From NCBI GenBank assembly GCA_020444265.1, contig JAHLLH010000008.1, positions 1 to 58,944 on the forward strand: a stretch of DNA of 58,944 bases. The letters are read 5' to 3'. Shown in pieces: positions 1-8,588 of the stretch (its first letter is position 1; each line of letters opens with the position of its first letter). The stretch is from a bacterium. Lineage in GTDB: Bacteria > Electryoneota > Electryoneia > Electryoneales > Electryoneaceae. The notes under the pieces were generated by a model. It was not told the DNA's origin. It worked only from the letters and a program-made list of their open reading frames with translations, and searched no databases. The position numbers were made by a program, and so were the translations under genes.

Positions 1-180
1 GATACGAACTCGAGGGGGACAACACGAATATACAAGGCCGGATTCTTGAATCCGGTATCAAATCTAGGCCGGGGTTTCCCAACCCCGGCAAAAGAGAAGG
101 GGCCTCAGGGCCCCTGATACCTCAGCAAAAGGAACGTCATGGCTTCGCCATGACCTCGCCGGGTTCGGAGAACCCGGCCA
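1..180. repeat. String of five short perfect hairpins with unrelated stems
   Basis: Five stem-loops follow each other in about 140 bp: CCGGATTC/GAATCCGG (38-55), GCCGGGGTT/AACCCCGGC (68-89), AGGGGCC/GGCCCCT (98-115), GTCATGGC/GCCATGAC (136-154) and GCCGGGTT/AACCCGGC (158-178). Loops are 2 to 5 nt. The stems have different sequences, but every pair is perfectly complementary. Short linkers such as TATCAAA and GATAC recur after hairpins elsewhere in the window (for example near 34638 and 22509). No ORF is credible here. From 181 to 324 I see nothing recognisable. Confidence 0.8.
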
Positions 181-324
181 AGGATAGTGAGTCACCATGC
201 ATGTCCACAGCCGGAACCGATTCCGTCAAGTCCACAGGCTAAACGAATGCGCGAAGGAATACACAAGTCTTTCACTATCTACTATATCCCATCCCGCGCC
301 GCACTAGAGCATTAACTTTTACTC

Positions 325-1086
325 TTAAGTTGAAACAATAATTTTTGCAGTTTCATCTGCCCCAATGTGTGTTTCTAAAACTACCGCAAATTCATCACCT
401 TTATACTTTGAGTAGAGATGCTTCCAGTGTTTATAGAGGTAATATGCTGCACCAGAGGTACCGTAACATCCAAGACCAGCACATAATATAACGAATTTAT
501 CCTTATAAAAAGGATTACGGGTTTTTATTATTACGCCTTTATCTTTATTGTCACTTATATAGTATTTTTTATTATCAGAATTCCACTGAATGAAAGTACC
601 AGATTCATTTTGGCCGAAATATAGGTATTTTTTGTACATTTCACCTTCATATATTTCGGTTTTCACATTGGACGACTTGCTACCAATCAAAATTAAGTTA
701 TTATCCCATGTAGCTTTTTCACTGTTGTCCATTAGGAGGGTTGGGTCAGATTTAAGAGTTCCAGACAACCAAGAACTGAGATATTGAATACTTCTGGCCG
801 TGCAGTCGCCAATCAAATCTCTAGATCCATTAATATGAGCCTGATTATCATCTTTTTTCTTAAAAACATGTTTAGAAGGATCAATATCAAGTATTAATAA
901 ATCAGCAACAAGAATAATATTATTATTATTGTCCTTAATGTTAAGAAATCTAAAAATTTTTATATTTATAATAAATGCCAATATTTTTGGGAAATATATT
1001 ATTATTACTGACGCCACTAGTGAGGTGACTATACCTGAAAGTATTGTGATCCAAGCAGAGTTCTGGCAATAGAATCTTGTGAGCAT
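325..1086 (-). CDS. AT-rich membrane-anchored protein of unknown function
   Basis: A 253-residue protein with one strong N-terminal membrane segment (about residues 13-45, rich in I/V/F) and a soluble C-terminal domain. The gene is strikingly AT-rich (roughly one third G+C by eye) and Lys/Asn/Ile-rich, unlike every neighbour, which suggests recent acquisition. The soluble part contains NLILIGSKSSN, then RNPF and VILCAGLGCYGTSGAA. This glycine-rich strand-turn pattern resembles Rossmann-like nucleotide- or ligand-binding folds, and I have a vague memory of similar 'ILIGxxxSN...GTxGA' domains in accessory genes, but I cannot name the family. It starts with ATG preceded by AGAGG, 18 bp after the stop of the carboxylase gene on the same strand, so it could be co-transcribed. 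The coding call is firm because of length, ribosome binding site and membrane segment. The function is unknown. Confidence 0.75.
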   Translation of the reverse strand: MLTRFYCQNSAWITILSGIVTSLVASVIIIYFPKILAFIINIKIFRFLNIKDNNNNIILVADLLILDIDPSKHVFKKKDDNQAHINGSRDLIGDCTARSIQYLSSWLSGTLKSDPTLLMDNSEKATWDNNLILIGSKSSNVKTEIYEGEMYKKYLYFGQNESGTFIQWNSDNKKYYISDNKDKGVIIKTRNPFYKDKFVILCAGLGCYGTSGAAYYLYKHWKHLYSKYKGDEFAVVLETHIGADETAKIIVST

Positions 1087-1104
1087 AAATACCTCTTCTG
1101 TCTC

Positions 1105-2715
1105 CTACATCCTGAAAATCCCCATCTCCATATCCGGGACAGTCTTGTTCAGGGCTGTGGCGATGCCTAAGCCGAGCGCAGGACGGGTGTCTTTCAGGCA
1201 GATGATGCCATCGTCCCAGATACGGGCGGTGGCGTAGAAGGGGTGGCCCTCGGTCTCGTATTTCTCGAGGATCGGGGCCTGCATCTCCTTGATCTGCTCC
1301 TCGGTCAGGGGTGCTTCGCCACGGGCGACGAGCTGATCCTGCTTGACCTGGGTGAGCACATTGGCGGCCTGTTCGCCTCCCATCACCGAGATGCGCGCGT
1401 TGGGCCACATCCACATCATGCGTGGGAAGTAGCCGCGTCCGCACATGGCGTAGTTGCCTGCCCCATAGCTGCCACCGACAACCACCGTGAACTTCGGCAC
1501 ATCGGCATTGGCCACCGCGTGCACCATCTTCGCGCCATCACTGGCGATTGCCCCGTGCTCGTACTCGACCCCAACCATAAACCCTGTAATGTTTTGCAGG
1601 AAAATGAGCGGAATCTTACGTTTTGCACAAAGTGTAACAAAGTGGGCGCCCTTCTTCGAGGATTCGCTGAAGAGGACCCCGTTGTTCGCGACAATCCCGA
1701 CTGGGTAGCCCATCAGGTGGGCGAAGCCGGTGACCAGGGTGTTGCCGTAGCGCGCTTTGAACTCGTGGAACTTGGACCCATCGACCAGACGGGCGATGAT
1801 CTCACGGCTATCGTAGGGATGTTTCAGGTCGCGCGGGATGACACCATACAACTCATCGGGATCGTAGGCCGGGTCTTCGGGCGCGATCCGTCCGATGTCA
1901 AACTTCGGGCGCTTGCCCAGGTTCTCGATGATGTTGCGCAGGATTTTTAAGGCGTGCTCGTCATTCTCGGCGAAGTGGTCGGAAACACCGGAAATCCGTG
2001 TGTGCACATCCGCGCCTCCGAGTTCCTCGGGCGTGGTTTCGACACCGGTCGCGGCCTTCACAAGGGGCGGTCCACCGATGAAAATGGTACCCTGCTCCTT
2101 AACGATGACTGTCTCGTCGGACATGGCCGGCACATACGCCCCGCCGGCGGTGCAGGAACCCATCACGCAACTGAGCTGAGGAATGCCCAAGCGGCTCATC
2201 AAGGCCTGGTTGTAGAAAATCCGTCCGAAGTGTTCCTGGTCGGGGAAGGTGCCCGCCTGTTCCGGCAGGAAAATGCCGCCGGAGTCAACCAGGTAGACAC
2301 AGGGGAGATTGTTCTCGATGGCGATCTGCTGGGCACGCAGGTGCTTCTTGATCGTCATCGGGAAATAGGTTCCGCCTTTCACAGTCGCATCGTTCGCCAC
2401 CACCACCACTTCCTGCCCATGTACGACACCGACTCCGGTGATCACCCCGGCGGCGGGTGCTTCGCCCTTGTACATGCCATAGGCAGCGAGGGTCGAGAAC
2501 TCGAGGAAGGGGGTGTCCGGGTCGATCAGTGCCTCGATCCGTTCACGTGCTGTCAGTTTGCCACGGCTTTTGTGACGTTCCACGTACTTCGGCGGTCCAC
2601 CGGCCTTGATCTTATCGAGCGTCTCGATGTAATCGGCCTCGATTTTTTTGTGATGGGCATGGTTTGCCTGGAAGTCTGGATCGGAGGTCTGGACCTGCGA
2701 AGCGATGCGGAACAC
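1105..2715 (-). CDS. Acyl-CoA carboxylase carboxyltransferase subunit (methylcrotonyl-CoA carboxylase beta type)
   Basis: 536 residues, full length for the biotin-dependent carboxyltransferase beta subunit family. It carries both crotonase-like halves, including the N-terminal stretch [16 protein letters not shown], the oxyanion region [15 protein letters not shown] and the C-terminal [16 protein letters not shown] and [10 protein letters not shown] motifs. These match methylcrotonyl-CoA carboxylase beta subunits most closely, though propionyl- or geranyl-CoA specificity cannot be excluded. The enzyme transfers CO2 from carboxybiotin to an acyl-CoA in the cytosol. The start is GTG at 2715, supported by AGGGGGA just upstream. 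The partner biotin carboxylase and biotin carrier are probably the genes at 47.1-49.1 kb, an unusual separation. The downstream AT-rich ORF lies only 18 bp away. Confidence 0.9.
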   Translation of the reverse strand: MFRIASQVQTSDPDFQANHAHHKKIEADYIETLDKIKAGGPPKYVERHKSRGKLTARERIEALIDPDTPFLEFSTLAAYGMYKGEAPAAGVITGVGVVHGQEVVVVANDATVKGGTYFPMTIKKHLRAQQIAIENNLPCVYLVDSGGIFLPEQAGTFPDQEHFGRIFYNQALMSRLGIPQLSCVMGSCTAGGAYVPAMSDETVIVKEQGTIFIGGPPLVKAATGVETTPEELGGADVHTRISGVSDHFAENDEHALKILRNIIENLGKRPKFDIGRIAPEDPAYDPDELYGVIPRDLKHPYDSREIIARLVDGSKFHEFKARYGNTLVTGFAHLMGYPVGIVANNGVLFSESSKKGAHFVTLCAKRKIPLIFLQNITGFMVGVEYEHGAIASDGAKMVHAVANADVPKFTVVVGGSYGAGNYAMCGRGYFPRMMWMWPNARISVMGGEQAANVLTQVKQDQLVARGEAPLTEEQIKEMQAPILEKYETEGHPFYATARIWDDGIICLKDTRPALGLGIATALNKTVPDMEMGIFRM

Positions 2716-3240
2716 GGTTCCCCCTGACGGTTTGTCGTGTTGGTGTGATTTGATCCGATAACGTACGCACCTCCCGTGCGGGAGGCAAGGCGGTGGATGC
2801 GTTCTGACTGGCCCGACACTTCAGTGTCGGGTCTCTTCGGAGGTGGGATGAGTGAGGGGCTGATCATCTCTCCTAAAGAGACCACCAGCGAATCGGAGAT
2901 CTCTTACCCGGTGCGAGTGGATGGGGATCCCCGACGCTCCCAGGCGCTACGCGCGGTGCCCATCTGCGATGGGCATGGGAAATGGGGATGACACACACGA
3001 AGTGACTGTTTCGCTGATGAGATGTGAGAGGGGGCTGATCGCTCTCAGGATTCACCTCGGTAGAGGAAGTATCCTTTGCGAGCGTAACTGTCACATGGGT
3101 TGGGTGGAGCACTCACTCTCGTGACTGTTACCCTCACACGCATCGACTCGCCCGTGCGATGTTTTAGTGCGCGTATCCGGCTCCGATGAAACCCGACACT
3201 GAAGTGTCGGGCCAGCATCGAGCGATGAGCGGGGAAACAG
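2716..3240. other. Long intergenic region filled with nested inverted repeats
   Basis: No credible ORF in 525 bp. It contains a CCTCCC/GGGAGG hairpin (2770-2785), two CCCGACACT/AGTGTCGGG hairpins in opposite orientation (2812-2831 and 3192-3211), an eroded MITE-like copy (2870-2993) and a 13-bp inverted repeat, AAGTGACTGTTTC at 3000-3012 against GAAACAGTCACTT at 3234-3246. The last arm runs over the stop codon of the radical SAM gene. The carboxylase promoter must lie near 2720-2770, but I see no clear -35/-10 pair. Confidence 0.7.
2870..2993. repeat. Eroded copy of the TGTCATCCCC-ended MITE-like element
   Basis: It aligns over most of its length with the copy at 4959-5122: both have ACCACCAGCG, then TCGG-GATC, then GGGGATCCCCGACGCTCC (2923-2940) and end in GGGGATGACA or GGGGGTGACA. 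The left terminus is not recognisable. Where the 4959 copy has the hairpin ATCCGGC/GCCGGAT, this copy has GCCCATC/GATGGGC at the same place. Confidence 0.6.
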
Positions 3241-4938
3241 TCACTTCCGTCCCGTCACCAATTCCTTCTGCTTGCGTTTCCGGTTCATGTCGCGCTCGAC
3301 GAAGACCTTGTCGCCGGTGAAGGGGTCGATACCGGTCCAGTACATCAGGGCGGACCAGGTGGAGGGGAGGGGAGTGAAGATCTGGACCTGTTCGGGGGTG
3401 AGCTGCAGTTCTTTGCGTGTGTAGTCACGCAGCGCTTTCATCTCGGTTTCGCCGCAGCCGGGGTGGGCGGCGATCAGGTAATAGGTGAGGAAACTTTTGC
3501 GTCCCGTCTTCTTCTCGGCACGTTTTGATGCCTCGTTGAACCGTTTCCGAAATTCCTTCAACAGCTTCTGCTTTGGCTTGCGCATCGCCTTGAGCACTCC
3601 CGGTTCCGTGTGCTCGGGCGCGATCTTGAGCTGTCCGGAGACATGGTGCTCGACCAGTTCGCGCAGAAAGGGTTCGCCGTAGTGTTCGTCGGCGAGGATG
3701 AGGTCGTGACGCAGGCCGCTGGTGACAAAGAGATGTTTGACCCCGGGCAGCTTGCGAAGCTGTTTCAGCAGGTCGATCTGCCCTTTGTGGCTGGCGCGTA
3801 GTGCCTTGCAGACGCCGGGACTGATGCAGGATTTGTCGGAACAGGGTCCGCGCTTGTCCCATTTTGCACAGGATGAGCCGTACATGTTCCCCGTCGGCGA
3901 CCCACCATCGTAAAGGATGCCTTTGAACTTCGGGTGTTTGGTCAGGGTGCGTGCTTCGGCGAGGATCGATTTCTCGCTGCGGCTCTGGATCATGCGCCCC
4001 TGGTGCACAGCGATCGCACAGAAATTGCACTCGCCATAGCAACCACGATGGGTGGCGAGCGAAAAACGGATCGTGTCGAGGGCACGTATCTCACCGCTTG
4101 ACGCATCCGACGGGTGTGCTTCTCGTTCGTAGTCGAGGCTGTAGACACGGTCCAGCTCTTTGCCCTGGATCGGCAGGGCGGGAGAGTGCTGGAGTAAATA
4201 GCGGTCGCCATGCTTCTGGGCGAGGGGTTTGCCCACGATCGGGTTGGTCTGTTCGTAGAAGGCGCGGAACATATCGGTGAAGCGTCCCTTGTCGTCCTTC
4301 ACATCCTCGTAGGCAGGTAGCTCCTGAACCCCTTTCGGCAGCTCTTTCACGATGCGGCAGATGCCACGGACATCATCCAGCGGTCTGTCATGCTTCAGAT
4401 GGTCGGCCAGTTCGAGGACGGTACCCTCCCCCATGCCGTAGACCAGCAGATCGGCTTTCGCATCGAAGAGGATGGAGCGTCGTACGGAATCCGACCAGAA
4501 ATCATAGTGCGCGATTCTGCGAAGCGAAGCTTCGAGCCCACCCAGAACGATGGGTTTTGTCCCTTTGAAGTGACGGCGAATCAGGTTGGAGTAAGCGATG
4601 GTGGCGCGGTCGGGTCGTCGATCATTGACCCCGCCGGGAGTGTAGTCATCGGTGCGACGGCGTTTCTTCAGGGCAGTCGTGTTGGCGACCATCGAATCAA
4701 CTGACCCCGCGCTGACCCCCCAAAAGAGGTTTGGTTCACCGAGACGAGAGATGTCATCTCCCTCGAGGTCAGGCTGGGCGATGATCCCAACACGGTACCC
4801 GGCGTCGACCAGCACATGCCCGATCACCGCGATCCCGATCAGGGGAGAGTCGATGTAGGCATCCCCGGTGACCAGCACCATATCCAGCTCGGACCAGCCG
4901 AGTCGGATCATTTCATCACGTGTGGTGGGAAGAAACAT
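3241..4938 (-). CDS. YgiQ family radical SAM protein
   Basis: 565 residues, close to the usual length of the YgiQ family. The N-terminal half is a B12-binding-like domain (MVLVTGDAYIDSPLIG near the start). The radical SAM cysteine motif CYGECNFC is near residue 300, followed by the YgiQ hallmark region GILYDGGSPTGNMYG, a cysteine-rich stretch (SCAKWDKRGPCSDKSC) and the C-terminal domain with IFTPLPSTWSALMYWTG. The family is widespread but its reaction is unknown. The protein is cytosolic and Fe-S dependent. Start ATG has GAGG at a good distance. The gene lies between two repeat-rich intergenic regions and appears monocistronic. The 3' end overlaps one arm of an inverted repeat at 3234-3246. 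Confidence 0.95.
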   Translation of the reverse strand: MFLPTTRDEMIRLGWSELDMVLVTGDAYIDSPLIGIAVIGHVLVDAGYRVGIIAQPDLEGDDISRLGEPNLFWGVSAGSVDSMVANTTALKKRRRTDDYTPGGVNDRRPDRATIAYSNLIRRHFKGTKPIVLGGLEASLRRIAHYDFWSDSVRRSILFDAKADLLVYGMGEGTVLELADHLKHDRPLDDVRGICRIVKELPKGVQELPAYEDVKDDKGRFTDMFRAFYEQTNPIVGKPLAQKHGDRYLLQHSPALPIQGKELDRVYSLDYEREAHPSDASSGEIRALDTIRFSLATHRGCYGECNFCAIAVHQGRMIQSRSEKSILAEARTLTKHPKFKGILYDGGSPTGNMYGSSCAKWDKRGPCSDKSCISPGVCKALRASHKGQIDLLKQLRKLPGVKHLFVTSGLRHDLILADEHYGEPFLRELVEHHVSGQLKIAPEHTEPGVLKAMRKPKQKLLKEFRKRFNEASKRAEKKTGRKSFLTYYLIAAHPGCGETEMKALRDYTRKELQLTPEQVQIFTPLPSTWSALMYWTGIDPFTGDKVFVERDMNRKRKQKELVTGRK

Positions 4939-4958
4939 GGACGCCTCGTCTCAAAAGT

Positions 4959-5122
4959 GTCATCCCCAGCGCGATAGGATGCGCAAGCAGCCTCGTGTCC
5001 GAAGGACACCACCAGCGCGTCGGGGATCCCCCTGGTTTCGCTCGACCATGGGGGACCCCCGACGCTCCCGGGTTCCCTGCGGTCACGATCCGGCGGCAGC
5101 CGGATTGGGAGCTGGGGGTGAC
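4959..5122. repeat. MITE-like element, 164 bp, TIR GTCATCCCCAGC
   Basis: Ends are GTCATCCCCAGC (left) and GCTGGGGGTGAC (right), inverted with one mismatch. Inside are GTGTCC/GGACAC and ATCCGGC/GCCGGAT hairpins and the conserved words GGGGATCCCC and CCGACGCTCC, shared with copies at 2870, 49281 and 52658. No ORF fits. The element lies between the methyltransferase 3' end and the start of the radical SAM gene, so it sits in the latter's promoter region. Confidence 0.75.
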
Positions 5123-5130
5123 AAAACGTT

Positions 5131-5850
5131 CTACTTCTTCACTGCCACAAAATAGAGGGTATCACCCGGCGCGAATCGCTTGAAGGGGTGTCGTGCCAGC
5201 TTTTTCAAACGGCGGCCGATGTCGGACTTATGCAACGGCGCGACCAGGCCGACTTTCCGTACGGTAAAATGTTGCTGCAGGCTGGCGACCAGCTTGGTCT
5301 TGTCGAAACGCTGCTTGTGGCCAATCCGATGGAACTCATGGCCGCAGTTTGGGCAGGAGACCATGCTTTTGGCGAGATTTTCCTCGTTTGGGACTGTCCC
5401 AATGAACAGCCCTCCCGGCTTCAAAGCTGCGTGGATGTTTTTCAGCGCCTGGGCGTATTCTTCTTCACTGATGTGCTCGAGGATGTCCAGGCAGAAAAAG
5501 GCGTCTTGCCCCTCAATCGTGTAACCCTTCGTATCCGCGATGTCTGCCTGGATGAATGAAATACTGCGTCCTTCCTGCTTCGTCAGCTCGCCAAGCCGTT
5601 CGATCAGGTAGCCGGAGAGATCGAGCCCGGTGACTTCCATATGGGAGTCGAACATTCTTCGGATCAGGTACCCTTCGCCAAGTCCGAATTCGGCGACCTT
5701 CATCCCAGGGTGCATGAAGGGACGAACCTGCTGGATGATGTGGTCGATCTTGGGACGATTGCCCCGGTAAATCCCACGTCCCCCCTCAAGATTCATCCGC
5801 CCGATGTAATCTTCGAGACCGATCCGGTGGTCCTGCTTCAGCTTGCTCAT
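5131..5850 (-). CDS. Class I SAM-dependent methyltransferase
   Basis: 239 residues from the ATG at 5850, which has GGGGA just upstream. A longer reading from 5919 lacks such support and adds an unconvincing N-terminus. Motif I reads VAEFGLGEGYLIRRMF (glycine-rich SAM loop), the acidic loop end is VTGLDLSGYLI, and motif IV is DAFFCLDILEHISEEEY. This is the architecture of methyltransferase domain 11/23 proteins. A CPNCGHEFHRIGHK segment in the C-terminal half looks like a partial metal-binding knuckle and is known from sugar or lipid-head methyltransferases of this superfamily. The substrate is unknown. No partner gene is adjacent; the neighbours are a repeat element and, upstream, an envelope protein gene separated by a strong hairpin. 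Confidence 0.85.
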   Translation of the reverse strand: MSKLKQDHRIGLEDYIGRMNLEGGRGIYRGNRPKIDHIIQQVRPFMHPGMKVAEFGLGEGYLIRRMFDSHMEVTGLDLSGYLIERLGELTKQEGRSISFIQADIADTKGYTIEGQDAFFCLDILEHISEEEYAQALKNIHAALKPGGLFIGTVPNEENLAKSMVSCPNCGHEFHRIGHKQRFDKTKLVASLQQHFTVRKVGLVAPLHKSDIGRRLKKLARHPFKRFAPGDTLYFVAVKK

Positions 5851-5948
5851 CTGAATTCCCCAGTGTGGTCGTGACAAGTGCGCGCTAAAGTAGTGTGGCG
5901 GACGAGGAAAGTCCAGCATCCTTCACGGTATGCGGTCCCTAAAAGGGT

Positions 5949-5983
5949 GCACCCCTCTGTCTTTCGGGGAGACAGAGGGGTGC
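5949..5983 (-). terminator. Long GC-rich hairpin, probable terminator of the 6054-6632 gene
   Basis: GCACCCCTCTGTCT (5949-5962) pairs perfectly with AGACAGAGGGGTGC (5970-5983) around a 7-nt loop. On the minus strand it is followed by ACCCTTTTAG, a weak T tract, about 70 bp past the stop codon of the secreted protein gene. Confidence 0.6.
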
Positions 5984-6053
5984 GGGGATTGGGAATGGTG
6001 CTGCCTGCAATGAGATGGGAGCCATTCATCTCATCACACTTGTATGGAAAGCC

Positions 6054-6632
6054 TCAGAACTTGCCGAACTTGAACGTGACGTTCGCAATCGGACCGCTGA
6101 GGTCGCTGTTGTCCAGGCCGACGACATTTACACCCTGTGCAAGCTGGTAGCCGACGCCGGCGTTGATTCGGAACCAGTTGGTGACATTCAGCTCCGCATT
6201 AGCCTGCGGGTAGAAGCTGAAGTAGTCATCCGAGTCGCTGAAGTTGATCGATTCAGACTGTGCGGTGATCTGTCCACGGCCGATCATCGCGTAGAGGCTG
6301 TAGTGCAGAACCTCATCCGAGTTGAAGAAGTACTCCATATCGAAGCCGCCGAAATCGACCTGCATGTTGTACCGATCCCCGCCTTGGATAATGTCGGGGA
6401 CGTTGTAAAAGCTGTAGCCGCTGAATCCGAGACCGATCTGATGGTTAATGATCCACTGTCCACGTCCACCGCTCAGGCCGACCAGGTCACCGTTGAACAT
6501 TGCGGCACCCGTGCTGAAGGAACCCATGCCGCCGTGGTCAAGATCTCGTCCGCTGAAGATGGACTGAGGGGCCGCCTGTGCGCTGAAGGCGAGGGTCAGG
6601 ATCAGGACTGTGGTCAGGATTATCTTTTTCAT
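6054..6632 (-). CDS. Secreted/outer-membrane protein, paralogue of the upstream gene
   Basis: 192 residues with a clear signal peptide (MKKIILTTVLILTLAFSAQA, cleavage after about residue 20). The mature part alternates aromatic and polar residues in short strands and ends in FKFGKF, consistent with a small beta-barrel with a terminal aromatic outer-membrane insertion signal. It shares the ending (N)DLSGPIANVTFKFGKF and the layout around 'RDLDHGGMGSFSTGAAMFNGD' with the gene just upstream (DLSGPVAGISFKFGKF), so the two are tandem paralogues, 54 bp apart. Start ATG has GAGAG upstream. A strong hairpin follows the stop. No catalytic motif is present. Function is unknown; I infer only an envelope role. 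Confidence 0.8.
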   Translation of the reverse strand: MKKIILTTVLILTLAFSAQAAPQSIFSGRDLDHGGMGSFSTGAAMFNGDLVGLSGGRGQWIINHQIGLGFSGYSFYNVPDIIQGGDRYNMQVDFGGFDMEYFFNSDEVLHYSLYAMIGRGQITAQSESINFSDSDDYFSFYPQANAELNVTNWFRINAGVGYQLAQGVNVVGLDNSDLSGPIANVTFKFGKF

Positions 6633-6686
6633 GGTACTATCTCTCTATGTTGAAGGCTGGCAAAGCAGCCGTTGATTTCGCGTTGT

Positions 6687-7331
6687 TTAAAACTTGCCGA
6701 ACTTGAAGCTGATACCCGCAACCGGACCGCTGAGGTCATTGTCATCCATGCCGAAGCTGTTGACCCCATTGACAATGCGATAGCCACCTTCGAAGCCGAC
6801 TCGCCAGAAGGAGAGGACGTTCACTTCGATTCGTGCCATTGGCTGTACGACGAAGAAGGGATCGTCGTCATATTTACGGCCATTGTCCCAATCGCCATCC
6901 GAATCGTAATGGGGGGTAAGACGGTCATCGAAGTAGTGGTTGACGACTGCTCCAGCACCGACGAGGACATCGGCTGACATGTGGACGACATCGTCACTGT
7001 TGTGAACCAGGCCCAACAGCATACCGCCATAACCCATCTCGAAACGGGAATCGCTGGTCCCGATTCCGGCGCTGGGTGCGCGGTGACGTGTTGCCATGCC
7101 GTACCCACCGGCTCCGATGTAGAAGCTCTTGTTTACCAGCATCGCGCCCTGGCCACCGACAATAACGGCGTCCTCTGAGCCGAACGTGGTGTACGCAGCC
7201 ATCGGGCCACCGTACCCACCTAGTTCAGTTGTGCGGGAATCAAGCAAGGTGCGAGGTGAGGCGAACACACTGGCTGTCATGGCCAGGACCAGAATGCATA
7301 CCGCGCCAGCGGTTTTCAGTACGTGCGTCAT
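6687..7331 (-). CDS. Secreted/outer-membrane protein, first of two tandem paralogues
   Basis: 214 residues from the ATG at 7331, chosen because GGAGGGGAG lies directly upstream and because the protein then begins with a typical signal peptide (MTHVLKTAGAVCILVLAMTASVFA). A 72-nt longer reading is less likely. The mature protein is rich in Gly, Tyr, Asp and Met with alternating strands, includes GGYGGPMAAYTTFG and ends in FKFGKF, like the downstream paralogue. It is probably a small outer-membrane barrel. Its Asp-rich insert (HYDSDGDWDNGRKYDDDP) could bind cations, which is speculative. It is likely co-transcribed with the downstream copy. Confidence 0.8.
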   Translation of the reverse strand: MTHVLKTAGAVCILVLAMTASVFASPRTLLDSRTTELGGYGGPMAAYTTFGSEDAVIVGGQGAMLVNKSFYIGAGGYGMATRHRAPSAGIGTSDSRFEMGYGGMLLGLVHNSDDVVHMSADVLVGAGAVVNHYFDDRLTPHYDSDGDWDNGRKYDDDPFFVVQPMARIEVNVLSFWRVGFEGGYRIVNGVNSFGMDDNDLSGPVAGISFKFGKF

Positions 7332-7673
7332 GCTCCCCTCCAGGGTGCGCGTTTCCGTGCGCTTCAGTTCAAAGTTGAATGTTGTGGCGGTCATCATGTT
7401 CACCAGGTATCTCTGTTGTCTTGTTGTTGGGCTGCGTCGCCTGTTCTGTGCAGAGCTGTATGCGAAGCGTGTGCCAGTTTCGATGCGTCGTACTCTCGAC
7501 GATGTTTAATCGTTGAAAATATGGAAAATAAGAGAGGTGCGAGAAGGAATCGTCCTTCTCGATAGGTCAATGTGACACCGTTGTTGGCGAGGAACAGGCG
7601 GGCCAAGCTGTGGTTTGTTTGCCACAGGTCCTAGAGTGGAAGCATGCTACAAGGGGTGGCCATCTGTTGCACA
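7332..7673. other. Intergenic region without recognised gene
   Basis: About 340 bp between the tandem envelope genes and the peroxiredoxin terminator. A 68-codon minus-strand reading frame (7400-7606) has no ribosome binding site and no recognisable features and is not called. The promoter of the envelope pair should lie here, but no clear consensus is visible. Confidence 0.5.
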
Positions 7674-7703
7674 CAAAAACGCCCGGCGCAGGCACCGGGC
7701 GTT
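7674..7703 (-). terminator. Rho-independent terminator of the peroxiredoxin gene
   Basis: On the minus strand ACGCCCGGTGCCTGCGCCGG continues into GCGTTTTTG: a stable GC stem followed by a T5 tract, about 20 bp after the stop codon. Confidence 0.9.
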
Positions 7704-7724
7704 GAATCAATAAAACTGTCTGGA

Positions 7725-8384
7725 TCAGTCGAGACTCTTATATGTGAACCACCAGTCGTAGCCCTCGAATTTATCGAGGCGAGTCTTCGCATCGGCTTCG
7801 GTGGTCGGCGGTGGAATGATCACCTTGTCGCCGAGCAATTCGTTGTTCGGCCAGTTGGCAGGCATCGCAACCTTGTTCGCATCGGACACCTGGAGTGCTT
7901 TGACCGCACGCAGGATTTCCGCCATGTTGCGACCAATTTCCTGCGGGTAGTAAATGACAAGACGGACAATGCCTTCCGGATCAATCACGAAGACTGCACG
8001 GACCGTATTTGAGCCCTTGCCGGGATGGAGCATGCCGAGCTTTTTACTGATGTTGCCTTGATCGTCAGCAATCACCGGAAAACCGATGGTCGTGTCCATC
8101 TTTTCATTGATCCACTCCACCCACTTGATGTGGCTGAAGACCTGGTCAATGGAAAGGCCGATTAGCTCAGTATTCGCGGCACGGAACTCCTCTTCCATCT
8201 TGGAGAAGGAGTAAAACTCTGTCGTGCAGACGGGTGTAAAGTCACCCGGATGGCTGAACAGCACCACCCACTTGCCTTTGTAAGCGTCCGGCAGCACGAG
8301 TTCGCCGTGAGTGGTTTTCACAGTCATCTTTGGAAACGGATCGCCGATCAGCGGGAAGCCAGCGTTGCCAGTATTTTCACTCAT
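7725..8384 (-). CDS. 1-Cys peroxiredoxin (Prx6 type)
   Basis: 219 residues. The peroxidatic cysteine is C53 in [12 protein letters not shown], and I find no second cysteine, which identifies the 1-Cys class. The thioredoxin fold is followed by the extended C-terminal domain typical of Prx6 and archaeal peroxiredoxins ([22 protein letters not shown], ending in [10 protein letters not shown]). It reduces H2O2 and organic peroxides in the cytosol; the reductant must come from another protein because there is no resolving cysteine. The gene has its own terminator and lies divergent to the secreted YwqK-like gene, so it looks monocistronic. Start ATG is preceded by TTGGGGGTTTAGA. Confidence 0.95.
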   Translation of the reverse strand: MSENTGNAGFPLIGDPFPKMTVKTTHGELVLPDAYKGKWVVLFSHPGDFTPVCTTEFYSFSKMEEEFRAANTELIGLSIDQVFSHIKWVEWINEKMDTTIGFPVIADDQGNISKKLGMLHPGKGSNTVRAVFVIDPEGIVRLVIYYPQEIGRNMAEILRAVKALQVSDANKVAMPANWPNNELLGDKVIIPPPTTEADAKTRLDKFEGYDWWFTYKSLD

Positions 8385-8588
8385 TCTAAACCCCCAAGGG
8401 CTAAGGTTAAACTTCTACACCGTGAAGATGTTCGGTGTTCCTAATATGCTGTAGTATTCTGATGAGTGAATTGTCACAAAGTTTCAGGTGCTCCGGAGCC
8501 TGTTTCTTATAGAGTTCAGGTGGTTGAAACCAACCGGAGGGTTCTCCAGTCGTATGATAGAAATCAATTGGATTTACGGGAGTGGGGG

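Noticed and set aside
2716-3240. tRNA or other known RNA gene
   Set aside because: The hairpins do not form a cloverleaf, there is no T-loop sequence, and they match dispersed repeats.
4959-5122. Insertion sequence
   Set aside because: There is no transposase and the element is only 164 bp; a MITE-like label fits better.
7400-7606. 68-codon minus-strand frame
   Set aside because: No ribosome binding site, no conserved features, lies in the promoter region of the envelope pair.
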